Source: Acidobacteriota bacterium (GTDB taxonomy: Bacteria; Acidobacteriota; Thermoanaerobaculia; Multivoradales; SZUA-115). Taken from it: a stretch of 18,035 bases of DNA. Shown here in pieces: positions 6,269 to 14,742 of the stretch. The stretch is taken from positions 1 to 18,035 of the forward strand of contig QIHU01000726.1 in the NCBI GenBank assembly GCA_003231035.1, written 5' to 3'. The notes below the pieces were generated by a model, which saw only the letters and a program-made list of their open reading frames with translations, was not told the DNA's origin and ran no database searches. Position numbers and translations under genes: made by a program. Numbering within the stretch: position 1 is the first letter of the stretch; each line of letters begins with the position of its first letter.

Positions 6269-7285
6269 GAGGTCGACCGTGATCAGGGGCGCGATCTTGC
6301 TGTCGGTGTGGATCTCTAGCTGGCCGGTGAACTTACCCTTGGGCATCTCCGGGTCGAAGGTGAGCTGGACGTTGTAGCTCTTGCCCTCTTCGATGGGCAC
6401 CACGGTGGCTTGGGCTCCCTCTAAGTTCTCGGAGACCTTGGTGACCTTGACGTCGAAGGGAGCGTAGCTCTTGACCACGAAATTCGTGGTCATCGCTTCG
6501 GGATCTTCGATATCTCCGTAGTGAGCCTGCGGCGGGGTGACCGCGACCAAGGGGCGGACGAAGCCGGAGACAGGGAGCCAGGCGATCTTTTGTTTGGGGT
6601 GGTTGGTGTGGACGGCGAGCTTGCCGATTAGCGGGCCGACGGCGGCTTGGGTGTAGTCGAAGGTCAGGGTCAGTACGTACTGGTTGGCGGCTCCTTCGTT
6701 GCGGTGTTCCTCTTCGGTGGCGGGGCGGTAGTCGACCGCCAGATGGGGGAAGGGGGACTCGACCTTCAAGATTTTGAGGTCGTCGAACTTCGGCGCGAAG
6801 AAGATCTGGGTCACCTCACCGGGGCCGTGGCCCTTGCCCTTGACAAAGCGGGCGAAACCGGGATTGAACACCAGATAGTCGCGCAACTTGGCCTGCATGG
6901 TGAGTTGAATGCGCGGGTTCTCGGGATCGTTGGTGAAGACGCTGATGCCCTTCGATCCGTCGCCGCTACGCAGGCCGGCGGTGTTGAGGGTGGCCTGCAC
7001 CGTGCCGCTTTCTCCAGGTTCGATCGTCTTGTCGAAGTCAACCACCGTGCAGCCGCAGGCCGGGCGGATTTCTAGAATCTCTAGGGTGGCGTCGCCGGTG
7101 TTTCGAAGGACGAACTCATGGCTGGCGGAGTCGCCCTTGACGACGATTCCCAGGTCGGCGATCGGCTCTTCGATGGTGATCTTGGGTGCCTTCTTTGCCT
7201 TCTTGGTCTCGGCGGCGGACGCTGTCGCGACGACCGTGGTCAAGGCCAAAATCATCATCAGCGCTGCTTTCCAGTGGTTTCTCAT
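6251..7285 (-). CDS. Exported DUF1573 domain protein
   Basis: A 344-residue protein starting at ATG 7285, behind an AGGAGAG-type site. The longer in-frame extension to 7426 is rejected because it would bury the signal peptide: MRNHWKAALMMILALTTVV followed by ATASA gives an N-region, a hydrophobic core and a signal-peptidase I site near residue 24. Residues ~38-135 form a DUF1573 domain, an immunoglobulin-like beta fold, with NTGDATLEILEI and the diagnostic ACGCT (Cys77, Cys79). Two further beta-rich stretches with similar spacing (HTNHPKQKI, IHTDSKIAPL) suggest two more Ig-like modules. These proteins are periplasmic or extracellular and their molecular role is not established; the CGC pair may bind metal or form a disulfide. 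It is divergent from mpl across a 198-bp gap. Confidence 0.85.
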   Translation of the reverse strand: MRNHWKAALMMILALTTVVATASAAETKKAKKAPKITIEEPIADLGIVVKGDSASHEFVLRNTGDATLEILEIRPACGCTVVDFDKTIEPGESGTVQATLNTAGLRSGDGSKGISVFTNDPENPRIQLTMQAKLRDYLVFNPGFARFVKGKGHGPGEVTQIFFAPKFDDLKILKVESPFPHLAVDYRPATEEEHRNEGAANQYVLTLTFDYTQAAVGPLIGKLAVHTNHPKQKIAWLPVSGFVRPLVAVTPPQAHYGDIEDPEAMTTNFVVKSYAPFDVKVTKVSENLEGAQATVVPIEEGKSYNVQLTFDPEMPKGKFTGQLEIHTDSKIAPLITVDLTGTVL

Positions 7286-7342
7286 CTCAGTCTCTCTCCT
7301 CGCATGAAGGTTGCTGTGGGCCGGCAACGGTCCAGCCGCGGT

Positions 7343-7398
7343 GGGGTCTGATTCGGGGGTGATAGTCTCGGCGCCGGGTTTTGGTGGGCCCAGACCCC
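7343..7398. repeat. 8-bp inverted repeat in the divergent DUF1573/mpl intergenic region
   Basis: GGGGTCTG (7343-7350) and CAGACCCC (7391-7398) are exact reverse complements 40 bp apart in the 198-bp region between the two divergent start codons. It could be an operator pair or a stem in the DUF1573 leader. I found no convincing -35/-10 pair in this region on either strand. Confidence 0.35.
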
Positions 7399-7483
7399 GG
7401 ATCCAATCCTGACTCAAAGCATTCACTCTTCTGGCCCCTCGAGGCTAGGAGAGCTTCCACACTCGCCGCGGGGGGCGTGCGGT

Positions 7484-8908
7484 TTGAATATCTATTGTAT
7501 CGCCATCGGCGGCACTGGTATGGCTCCGATGGCTGCCCTACTGCAAAAGTCCGGCCACACTGTACGGGGCTCCGACGGGCCTCTCTATCCGCCGATGAGT
7601 ACCCTCCTTGAGGAGGTCGGCATCGAGCCTTGTGTCGGTTTTGACATTGCCAATTTGGCGTCGGGACCTGCGCCCGACCTGGTGATCGTCGGCAACGCGG
7701 TTCCTCGGGATAACCCGGAAGCGCTCGAAGTGGAGCGGCTAGGCCTTGCCAAGATGTCGATGCCGCAGGCGCTCGGCCAGTTTTTTCTCTCCCAGCGGCG
7801 CCCTCTGGTGGTTTCGGGCACCCACGGAAAAACCACCACGACCGCCATCGCGGCCTGGGTCTACAGCGCTTGCGGCGCCGACCCCGGCTTCCTCATCGGC
7901 GGGCGCCCGAAAGGGTTGGATTCGAGTTTCAAGCTCGGAGCTGGTGAGCGCTTCATCATCGAGGGGGACGAGTACAACGCCGCCTATTTCGACCGGGGCG
8001 CCAAGTTTCTCCACTATTGTCCGGAGAGCCTGATCCTCACCAGCGCCGAGTACGACCATGCTGACCTCTACCCGACGCCGCAGTCACTGCTCGATGCCTT
8101 CGCCGCGCTGATTGCGCTGCTGCCGACCGATGGATTCCTCGCCGCCTGTGGAGATTGGCCAGCGGTGCGCGAGTTGGCCGCCGATGCGCCGTGCGATGTG
8201 GTCCTCTACGGGCTGGAGGAGGGCAATACCTTGCGTCCCGTCAATGGCATTGAGAGTGGCCCCTGGGGCAGCCGCTTTCGAATCGAAGATCGGCAAGCGG
8301 GCCAGGTCGAGATCACCCTGCCAACCTGGGGTGAGCACAATGTCACCAATGCGCTCGCCGTTTGGGCGGCGGCGCGGCGCGATGGCTTGCCGGCGGCTGA
8401 GGTGGCGGCGGCTCTCTGCGAGTTCGGCGGCGTCGGCCGTCGGCTCGACGAGTTGGGCAGTCCTCGCGGGATCACCGTGGTCGACGATTTCGCCCACCAT
8501 CCGACCGCCGTGGGTAAGACTCTGCAAGCTCTGCGCATGCGCTATCCCGACCGGCGGATTTCCCTGTGCTACGAGCCGCGCAGTTTGACCGCTGGCCGCA
8601 ACTTTCTGTACTCGGCCTACCGCGATGCCCTTGCCGGGGCGGACCGTGTCTATCTAGCGCCGATTTACCATCGCCACCGCTTGGCGGCTGACGACATTTT
8701 GGACGTTGAGACACTGCGCGCTGAACTGGGTGAGGCCGGGGTACCGATCGTCTTGTGTGAGAGCTACGACGACCTCTACCGCCGTGCTATGGACGAGGCG
8801 CGGGAGGGCGATGTCTTGGTGACCATGTCGTCCGGCAGTTTCGACGCCATGCCGGCCCGGTTGCTCGCGGGGCTAGCTGATCGCCAACTCGGGAACCAGT
8901 CGAGCTAG
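7484..8908 (+). CDS. mpl: UDP-N-acetylmuramate:L-alanyl-gamma-D-glutamyl-meso-diaminopimelate ligase
   Basis: A 474-residue cytoplasmic Mur ligase that attaches the recycled tripeptide L-Ala-gamma-D-Glu-mDAP to UDP-MurNAc, bypassing MurC, MurD and MurE. The N-terminal Rossmann motif is IAIGGTGMAP; the P-loop is GTHGKTTT (112-119); EGDEYNAAYFDR plus AKFLHY (160-178) and DDFAHHPTA (334-342) are typical of Mpl rather than MurC. The start is TTG at 7484, chosen because the conserved N-terminus begins there and no nearer ATG or GTG is in frame; a G-rich run at 7470-7475 is the only ribosome-site candidate. The rare start may keep expression low. The 3' end converges on ftcD and overlaps it by 36 bp. 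It implies peptidoglycan recycling and a diaminopimelate-type cell wall. Confidence 0.92.
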   Translation: MNIYCIAIGGTGMAPMAALLQKSGHTVRGSDGPLYPPMSTLLEEVGIEPCVGFDIANLASGPAPDLVIVGNAVPRDNPEALEVERLGLAKMSMPQALGQFFLSQRRPLVVSGTHGKTTTTAIAAWVYSACGADPGFLIGGRPKGLDSSFKLGAGERFIIEGDEYNAAYFDRGAKFLHYCPESLILTSAEYDHADLYPTPQSLLDAFAALIALLPTDGFLAACGDWPAVRELAADAPCDVVLYGLEEGNTLRPVNGIESGPWGSRFRIEDRQAGQVEITLPTWGEHNVTNALAVWAAARRDGLPAAEVAAALCEFGGVGRRLDELGSPRGITVVDDFAHHPTAVGKTLQALRMRYPDRRISLCYEPRSLTAGRNFLYSAYRDALAGADRVYLAPIYHRHRLAADDILDVETLRAELGEAGVPIVLCESYDDLYRRAMDEAREGDVLVTMSSGSFDAMPARLLAGLADRQLGNQSS

Positions 8909-9793
8909 CCGATCTTCGAGGACCGGCAGCTCGCCGGGTAGTAACAACTCGCTGGCGCTGACCCCGGCCACCGCCGCGCGCGGCACCAAGCCGACGATCT
9001 CCGTTTCGCTGACCGTGGTGCCGTGCTTCTTGGCCTGGTGCTGCACCGCGGCTAGCGCCTGCCGTGGCGAGGTGCGGCGGTAGTCGACTAGGTTCATGCT
9101 CACTTGGGCCCGGCGCCGGCCGGCCAGTTCCACCCCGATCGCCTTGAGGGCTGGCAAGCCACCGTTGGACTGGCGGATATGGCGCGCGATCCGCCGTGCG
9201 GTGACGACCTCGGAGGTTGCCAAGACGGCGTTGAAGGCGACGAGGAAGAAGCGGGCACCGATCGCCGTGGCACCGGCGCGCGGATGGAGTCGTGGTGGCC
9301 CGGCGTCGGGGTGCCACCCTTCACTCCCCTGCTCTCCGGCGAGGCGTCGCGCCAGCTCGGTGAGGCCACCTCGGCGCACCGCCGCGAGGTTACGCCGTTC
9401 GACGCGAAGGGCCGCCTCTTGGTAGTAAAAGACCGGCAAATGGAACCGCTGACCCACCGCTTGGCCCAGTTGTCGCGCCGCTTGGACGGCGGTGGCCATG
9501 GAGGCTCCCGCCAGAGGTACGAAGGGAACCACATCCACCGCGCCGATTCGTGGATGGACCCCGCGGTGCTCCTTCAGGTCGATCTCGGCCAAGGCGCGGT
9601 CATAGAGGCATAGGAGGGCTTGATGCAACGCCGCGGGCGGCCCGACGAGGGTTAGCACGGTGCGATTGTGATCCGGGTCGGTGGAGAGATCGAGCAGCTG
9701 GACGCCGTGGCCCTCGGTGGCGGCGGCGAGCCGATCGATGACCCTGCCGCGCCTTCCTTCGCTGAAGTTGGGGACGCATTCGAGGTAGGTCAC
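8873..9793 (-). CDS. ftcD: Glutamate formimidoyltransferase (monofunctional)
   Basis: A 306-residue enzyme that moves the formimino group of N-formimino-L-glutamate, a histidine breakdown product, to tetrahydrofolate and frees L-glutamate. Signature blocks are ECVPNFSEGR (5-14), DPDHNRT (39-45) and HRGVHPRIGAVDVVPF (76-91), where His80 aligns with the catalytic His82 of the mammalian enzyme. The length fits the formyltransferase half alone; the cyclodeaminase domain of the animal bifunctional protein is absent. GTG start at 9793 with an in-frame TAG nine bases upstream (9803-9805), so no longer start is possible. Its last 36 bp overlap the end of mpl on the other strand. No other histidine-utilisation gene is in the window. 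Confidence 0.92.
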   Translation of the reverse strand: MTYLECVPNFSEGRRGRVIDRLAAATEGHGVQLLDLSTDPDHNRTVLTLVGPPAALHQALLCLYDRALAEIDLKEHRGVHPRIGAVDVVPFVPLAGASMATAVQAARQLGQAVGQRFHLPVFYYQEAALRVERRNLAAVRRGGLTELARRLAGEQGSEGWHPDAGPPRLHPRAGATAIGARFFLVAFNAVLATSEVVTARRIARHIRQSNGGLPALKAIGVELAGRRRAQVSMNLVDYRRTSPRQALAAVQHQAKKHGTTVSETEIVGLVPRAAVAGVSASELLLPGELPVLEDRLARLVPELAIS

Positions 9794-9866
9794 GCTGCTA
9801 GTCTAGCTGGATCCGTGCTCGCCGCCCACCGCCCTTGAGTGCGAGCCCAGGTGCATGGAAGTGCTA

Positions 9867-9893
9867 TTGGCGGCCGCGGTGGTCTGCTAGAGT
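9867..9893 (+). promoter_or_regulatory. Possible promoter of the TPR-RDD gene pair
   Basis: TTGGCG (9867-9872) and the extended -10 TGC-TAGAGT (9885-9893) lie 63 bp before the ATG of the TPR gene, within the region divergent from ftcD. The 15-bp spacer is short, although the TGn element could compensate. Weak prediction. Confidence 0.3.
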
Positions 9894-9955
9894 GAGACCT
9901 CTGAAGCCCCCTTGCCAGCTCCGACGTTGCGGTTCTCGCCAAAGGCGTTTTCGTC

Positions 9956-12157
9956 ATGAACTACCCTGGAAACTCAGCCCTTTCCGCGGATATCCGCGAG
10001 CGCATTCTTAGCACCTTCGAGCAGACGCGGGCACTCGCGGCGAAGGGCAGTACGCAGGAGGCGTTGCTCGGCTGCGATTTCATCTTGCGGATGGATCCAG
10101 CGTTCGAGGTTGCGCAGGTGCTGCAGGCGCGGCTACGCACCACCGATGGGCCAGTCGAGGTCGACGACCTGGCCACGGCCTCACAAGCGCGGGAGGCTGA
10201 GGTCGTGGAGGTTGCCCAAGAGGGCGTGCTCGATCTGGGTGATGTGGAAGTGCTGGATGACACTCTGTCCAATCTTGCCGATTCTTCCGACCTGGCCGTT
10301 CCCTTGGCGGAGGGAATCCAGCCGGATGCCCTCAAGGCAGCCTTCCAAGACTTGCTCGCCAACCGGGAACTCCAGCGGCTGGTGAAAGTGGCGGATCAGC
10401 ACAAGGAGGAGGTGGCCGCCAATGCCGCCATTCGCAAACTGGTTACCACCGCCTACACTCGACTTGAAGCCGAGCCCTATGTTCTGGAGTTCCTGACGGG
10501 CGCTAGACAGGCGATGGATGCCGGGAATGCGGAAGAGGCTCGAACCTTGCTGGAGAAAGCTCGTTCGCTCGATGTGAGCCATCCTGGAATTGAGAAAATC
10601 AGCCGCCTCCGCGAAATGCTTCGCCAATCCTCGTCGGCCCCATCCGCGGCCGCTGGAACACCGATTGAAGAGGAGAGCGACTTCGGTACCTTGTTGACTC
10701 CCAAGTCGCCGCCGCCAGCGGCCCCGGTGAGTTCAACAGACCTAGCCGCGGAAGCGATCGACTTTGCATCGGTGGGTGAACCGGTGCCGAGTGTCGACGC
10801 CTTCGAGGTTGACCAAGGGCCCACGGCCGCACCCTCCGACGCTGGCGGCGACAATCGCATCTCGCAGCTTTTGGATGAAGGGCAAGCGGCCTTCGATTCC
10901 GGCAGCTACCAGGTGGCGATCGACTCATGGTCGCGAATCTTCCTGATCGATATCGATCACGAAGAGGCGGCACGCCGCATCGACTTCGCCCGCCAACACA
11001 GGGCGGAAGACGAGCGTCGAGTCGAGGAGCTGTTCAGCGATGCGATCAACGCGTTCGACACCGGCAACCTGGAAGCGAGCAAAGAGGGTTTCGAAGAGGT
11101 GCTCAGGCTCAACCCGTCGCACGTCGCGGCGCGCGAGTATCTGGAGCAAGTCGAGCGCGGTCCAGAGCCCGTGTTGGACAGTCCGCCGACGGCCAGTGGT
11201 GTCGACCTACCGCCGATAGCTCTCGATTCCACGGCCAGTTCAGAGCTGCCCTTGCCGGGAGTCATGATTCCGCCGGATGGGCCGGTGGCGACACCCCCGC
11301 CTGTTCCCGTACACACAGGAGGCGCTGGTTCGAGCCGGGGCACTGGTGGCGCCTGGCGCAAATTCGTGATGCTGGGTGCTCCGGTCTTGCTGGTGTTAGC
11401 GGCGGTGGGTTGGTATGGCTGGCAGCATCGGGCTGACTTCTTCCCCAATTCAAACTCGGAAGAGACCGCCGATTCGCCGGGTGGCGACCCGGTTGGGCGT
11501 GCGACCCAACTTCACGAAAGCGGGAAAACGGCGCTGGCGCTGAGAATCTTGCGCCGGGTGTCCGCGGTCGAGGCTCACTACGAAGAGGCGCAAGCCCTGA
11601 TCTCGCAGTGGCAAGAAGAGGACCTATCGGTAGCTGCCGACGACGAAGCCGAAGACCTTGGCGAACAAGAGGCACAACGCTTGCAGGCCGAGCAGCAACG
11701 CGGCTTTCTAGTCGCCGGTCGCGAGGCATTTCGGCGGAAACGCAATCTCGTGGCGGTCGATCAATTTCGGCGCGCTCAGCGCTTGGGACCACTAGCCCTG
11801 GCCGATGCCCAGCAGCTCGACCAAGCGGTGCGCCTCTTGACACCACTGAAGAAGCAGCTGGAGTTCTTTCGTCAGGGTGAGTGGGAAGTGGTGATCCCGA
11901 CCCTGTGGCGAATGCGCGAGGACGATCCCACCAACCAGGACATCCAAAGCTTGATGGTCGACAGCTACTACAACCTGGCGATTCGAGACCTCCAACGTGG
12001 CGACGCCGGGACGGCTGCCCAACGGCTGGCCGAGGCCCACGGCCTAGATCCGGACGACCGAGCGCTAGAACGGCATCACCTCTTCGCCAAGACCTATTCC
12101 ACTCGGCCCAAAGATCTACAGTATTGGATCTACACCAAATACCTCCCCTCTCGGTAA
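9956..12157 (+). CDS. Tetratricopeptide-repeat protein with a single transmembrane helix
   Basis: A 733-residue protein of unknown function. An N-terminal TPR-like helical pair (about 14-60) precedes an acidic linker; more TPR-like helices lie at about 122-215 (ARQAMDAGNAEEARTLLEKA) and 300-395 (GQAAFDSGSYQVAIDSW, AINAFDTGNLEASKEGFEEV). A Pro/Ser-rich linker leads to one transmembrane helix (about 470-492, FVMLGAPVLLVLAAVGWYGW) preceded by Trp-Arg-Lys. Another helical repeat region (about 505-720, with a charged Glu/Gln-rich segment) follows on the far side. The positive-inside rule suggests a cytoplasmic N-terminus and a periplasmic C-terminus. ATG start, with a weak AAAGG ten bases before it. 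Its stop codon shares a base with the RDD gene start, so the two are probably translated together. TPR scaffolds bind partner proteins; the partner is unknown. Confidence 0.8.
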   Translation: MNYPGNSALSADIRERILSTFEQTRALAAKGSTQEALLGCDFILRMDPAFEVAQVLQARLRTTDGPVEVDDLATASQAREAEVVEVAQEGVLDLGDVEVLDDTLSNLADSSDLAVPLAEGIQPDALKAAFQDLLANRELQRLVKVADQHKEEVAANAAIRKLVTTAYTRLEAEPYVLEFLTGARQAMDAGNAEEARTLLEKARSLDVSHPGIEKISRLREMLRQSSSAPSAAAGTPIEEESDFGTLLTPKSPPPAAPVSSTDLAAEAIDFASVGEPVPSVDAFEVDQGPTAAPSDAGGDNRISQLLDEGQAAFDSGSYQVAIDSWSRIFLIDIDHEEAARRIDFARQHRAEDERRVEELFSDAINAFDTGNLEASKEGFEEVLRLNPSHVAAREYLEQVERGPEPVLDSPPTASGVDLPPIALDSTASSELPLPGVMIPPDGPVATPPPVPVHTGGAGSSRGTGGAWRKFVMLGAPVLLVLAAVGWYGWQHRADFFPNSNSEETADSPGGDPVGRATQLHESGKTALALRILRRVSAVEAHYEEAQALISQWQEEDLSVAADDEAEDLGEQEAQRLQAEQQRGFLVAGREAFRRKRNLVAVDQFRRAQRLGPLALADAQQLDQAVRLLTPLKKQLEFFRQGEWEVVIPTLWRMREDDPTNQDIQSLMVDSYYNLAIRDLQRGDAGTAAQRLAEAHGLDPDDRALERHHLFAKTYSTRPKDLQYWIYTKYLPSR

Positions 12158-12888
12158 TGGCACGCTCACGCCGGCCCGATTCGCCTAGCCTGTTCGATCT
12201 GCCGCTAGAATCTCCCGCGTCTGGAGGGGACGAGCCCGTTAGCTCTAGCGTTACCGATTGGCAAGAGGACGCCGTCTTCGATACCTTGCTCGAGGAGAAA
12301 CCGGTGGCCACGTCCACGCCGCCAGCTACCGCGCGGCGCAAGAAGGCAGTGGAGCCGAGGGAGGCGCGGCCAGAGGCCGAGGAGACCGCTCTACCCCGGC
12401 AGATGGAGCTGGGGCCCGCGCCCTTCGATGAACCAGCCACGGCTCAGGAGCCTGCCAGTCAGCGGCTGCCTGCACCGGAAACAGAGCCGGAGCCGGGCTC
12501 GATGGCTAAGAGAATCTTCGCCGGGCTAGCAGACTTGATGCTGCACTGTGCCGTCGCCTTGATCTTGCTGGCTGGCGCGGCGCTTCTCGGAGTGCGGCCG
12601 GATCTGACCAAGCTCCTTCCGCTCGGCCTCTTCCTGCTCGTCTTTTCGTTCCTCTATGGGACGGTGGCCCTCGCCTTCTGGGGAGCCACTCCCGGCATGG
12701 CATGGCGCCGCCTCTCGACGCACGGATCCGATGGCGAAGCACTGAGCTTCCCGCAAGCGACACGCCGCTGGCTGGGCGGTCTCTTGACCCTGATTCTCGT
12801 CGGGCTGCCCCTCTTGCCGCTGCTCTGGGGAGCCCGTGCTCTCAGCGATAGGCTGAGCGGGTCGGTCACCGTTCGCCAGCGGTTCTAA
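12157..12888 (+). CDS. RDD-family membrane protein with a long disordered N-terminus
   Basis: A 243-residue protein beginning at ATG 12157 inside TAATG, where the TAA ends the TPR gene; translational coupling is likely. Residues 1-115 are Pro/Glu/Ala-rich, polar and probably unstructured. The RDD domain follows: AKRIFAGLADLM begins helix 1 (Arg and Asp as in the family), a second hydrophobic span is around LGLFLLVFSFLYGTVALAF, then GATPGMAWRRLS, the SFPQATRRWLGG block, a third hydrophobic span, and ALSDRLSGSVTV, which matches the usual RDD ending. RDD proteins are small inner-membrane proteins; some are linked to ion exchange, most are uncharacterised. Because the TPR partner also spans the membrane, a complex is plausible but inferred. 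Confidence 0.82.
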   Translation: MARSRRPDSPSLFDLPLESPASGGDEPVSSSVTDWQEDAVFDTLLEEKPVATSTPPATARRKKAVEPREARPEAEETALPRQMELGPAPFDEPATAQEPASQRLPAPETEPEPGSMAKRIFAGLADLMLHCAVALILLAGAALLGVRPDLTKLLPLGLFLLVFSFLYGTVALAFWGATPGMAWRRLSTHGSDGEALSFPQATRRWLGGLLTLILVGLPLLPLLWGARALSDRLSGSVTVRQRF

Positions 12889-12954
12889 GCCGCACCTCTC
12901 GCTAGGGCAAGGTCACTCGGCTCCAGGCGAGCCATAGACCGTCCGCCGAGGGTC

Positions 12955-13015
12955 GCCAGCCAGATTGCTGGCAAGGCCCAAGCCGGTGCCGGCTTCGGCG
13001 AACGACTTGGGCCCC
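12955..13015. terminator. Nested hairpins between the convergent RDD and rpsA genes
   Basis: GCCAGC-CAGATT-GCTGGC (12955-12972) is followed by an outer stem GGCCCAAG (12975-12982) with CTTGGGCC (13006-13013), which competes with the inner palindrome AAGCCGG-TG-CCGGCTT (12980-12995). The outer stem starts five bases beyond the rpsA stop codon on the minus strand. Position and symmetry fit a bidirectional terminator, though no T-tract is seen. Confidence 0.5.
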
Positions 13016-13017
13016 AA

Positions 13018-14742
13018 TCAGCTGTCTTCGCCAGCCTCTTCTTGGGCCCGCTTGAAGAAGTCGGCCATGGCACCGAAGGTGCCGCCGCCGGTCGACGAGG
13101 TGACTTGCGGAGGTCCGCTCGGGCGTCGGCGTCCGCGGTCGCCGCGGCTGGGGTCGCTCTCGCCTCGGCCACGTCCTCGGCCGCGGCCACCACCACCGCC
13201 ACCTCCTCCGCTCCCGCCGTGGCTCTGCCCTTCGGGGGCCATCGACAGCGAGATCCGCCGGGCGTTGAGGTCCAGGCTGATCACCCGGACTTCGACCTCT
13301 TGGCCGGGTTGGACCACTTCTTTCGGGTGGTCGACGCGCCGGCCGGCGCCGAGTTCACTAATGTGCACCAAGCCATCGACTCCGGGAGCCACACTGACGA
13401 AGGCGCCGAAGGTCTCTAGCCGCACGATTTTGCCGGGGACGGTGTCGCCCTCGCGGATGGATTCGGCCGCCTGCTTCCAAGGATCGGGCGCCAGCGCGCG
13501 GCGCGATAGCGAGATCCGCTCGGGTCGCTTGCCATCCTTGCTGGCTTCGATCTTGGTAATTTTGACTTCGATCCTCTGGCCCACTTGCAGGACATCCTTG
13601 GGGTGGGCGACGCGGACATGGTCGATCTCGCTGACATGCAGCAGGCCGTCCAGACCACCGAGGTCGATGAAGGCACCGTAGTCGGTGAGCGAAGAAACCG
13701 TACCGTGGAGGACGGCTCCCAGTTGGAGGTTGGCCCGCGTCTCGGAGGCCTGCTGTTGGGCCTCCACTTCGAGGACGGCGCGTCGGGAGAGCACGATGTT
13801 GGGACGACGACCTTTGGCCGGGCTCTCCTCGAATTTGCTGATCAAGAAAGCCAAGGTCTGCTGGACGAACTGGCTCGGGTCTTCCACGTAACGCAGATCC
13901 AACTGCGACATGGGGCAGAAGCCGCGCAGGCCACCGACTTTGACTTCGACTCCACCCTTGTTGAGAGCGGTGACGATGCCATCCACGGGGCGCCCCTTCT
14001 CGTAGGCGAAGCGGAGCTCTTCGAGTGCCTTCTGGCCTTGGCCGAGCTTGATGCTGAGCAGCAGGCCACCCCCCTCGTCGCGACCCCGAACCACGGCGTC
14101 TACCTCGTCACCCACTTTGGCGGTGACGTTGCCTTCGTCGTCGCGCAGTTCCGCGAGTTCGACGATGCCTTCGGCTTTGGTGCCAAGGTCGACGAAAGCG
14201 GTGGTCTCGCCGATCGAGACGATCTTGCCTTGAACCCGCTCGCCAGGCTTCGGCCCACCCTCGGCGGCGGCGGTCCCTTCACCCTTGTCGGCTTCGAACT
14301 CGGCCAGGGCGCTGCCAAAGTCTTCTTTGGTTTCAGCGGCGGGAGTTTCTTCGGCGGGTGCTGTGGCCTCAGTGGCCTCAGCGGTCTCAGCAGGCACAGC
14401 GGCCTCAGCGGGCGCGGTGGCTTCGACGGAATCCTCAGCTTCGGCGGAGGTCTCGGCAGTTGCCGGCTCGGCTACGGGAGCTTCGTCAGCCTCGGCGGAA
14501 GCCTCCGGTGCTTCGGACGCCGCTTCTTCCACGGCCTCCCGCGGTGGAGTTGGAGACTCCTCGGGCGCCCCTTCGGCGACTGCCTCAGGAGCTGTAGCTT
14601 CGGCAGCTTCAACCTCGGGAGTCTCGGCGGCGGTTGCCTCCGCGGCGGCGCTCTCGATGGCCTCGCTCTCGCTAGAGGCTTCGCCATCGGTTGCTAGGTC
14701 AGTGGGAACTTCTTCTACAACGGTGTTCTGTTCTTCGGACAT
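13018..14742 (-). CDS. rpsA: 30S ribosomal protein S1-like protein with Ala/Glu-rich N-terminus and RG-rich tail
   Basis: A 574-residue protein with four S1 RNA-binding (OB-fold) domains at about 167-233, 250-325, 341-415 and 431-500; E. coli S1 has six. Domains 3 and 4 have the classic pattern (DYGAFIDLGGLDGLLHVSEI; FGAFVSVAPGVDGLVHISEL). S1 holds mRNA on the small subunit and aids initiation. The start is ATG 14742 with GGAGAG about seven bases upstream; an in-frame ATG at 14760 would place that site inside the gene. Residues 1-160 are almost wholly Ala, Glu, Pro, Thr and Ser, strongly acidic and presumably disordered. The tail after domain 4 has a poly-Gly run, RGRGRGRG and further Arg-rich sequence, resembling RGG-type RNA-binding segments, then an acidic end. 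It is downstream of atpC, with its own promoter candidate. Confidence 0.88.
   Translation of the reverse strand: MSEEQNTVVEEVPTDLATDGEASSESEAIESAAAEATAAETPEVEAAEATAPEAVAEGAPEESPTPPREAVEEAASEAPEASAEADEAPVAEPATAETSAEAEDSVEATAPAEAAVPAETAEATEATAPAEETPAAETKEDFGSALAEFEADKGEGTAAAEGGPKPGERVQGKIVSIGETTAFVDLGTKAEGIVELAELRDDEGNVTAKVGDEVDAVVRGRDEGGGLLLSIKLGQGQKALEELRFAYEKGRPVDGIVTALNKGGVEVKVGGLRGFCPMSQLDLRYVEDPSQFVQQTLAFLISKFEESPAKGRRPNIVLSRRAVLEVEAQQQASETRANLQLGAVLHGTVSSLTDYGAFIDLGGLDGLLHVSEIDHVRVAHPKDVLQVGQRIEVKITKIEASKDGKRPERISLSRRALAPDPWKQAAESIREGDTVPGKIVRLETFGAFVSVAPGVDGLVHISELGAGRRVDHPKEVVQPGQEVEVRVISLDLNARRISLSMAPEGQSHGGSGGGGGGGGRGRGRGRGESDPSRGDRGRRRPSGPPQVTSSTGGGTFGAMADFFKRAQEEAGEDS
14280..14735 (-). 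repeat. Low-complexity coding repeat in the S1 N-terminal extension
   Basis: On the plus strand, degenerate units resembling GGCCTCAGTGGCCTCAGCGG and CTTCGGC recur without strict period, encoding alternating Ala, Glu, Thr and Pro in the S1 extension. The densest stretch is about 14360-14420. The pattern is consistent with expansion by replication slippage. Confidence 0.6.

Noticed and set aside
7286..7426. Longer start for the DUF1573 protein, adding 47 residues
   Set aside because: It would place a Pro-rich stretch before a clear signal peptide, and the Shine-Dalgarno sits before ATG 7285.
11881..12156. Longer start for the RDD protein inside the TPR gene
   Set aside because: The extra 92 codons lie in another frame of the conserved TPR coding region; the ATG in TAATG is the natural start.
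11262..12440. A 392-codon minus-strand frame opposite the TPR and RDD genes
   Set aside because: Arg/Ser/Pro-rich translation without motifs; it crosses two plausible plus-strand genes.
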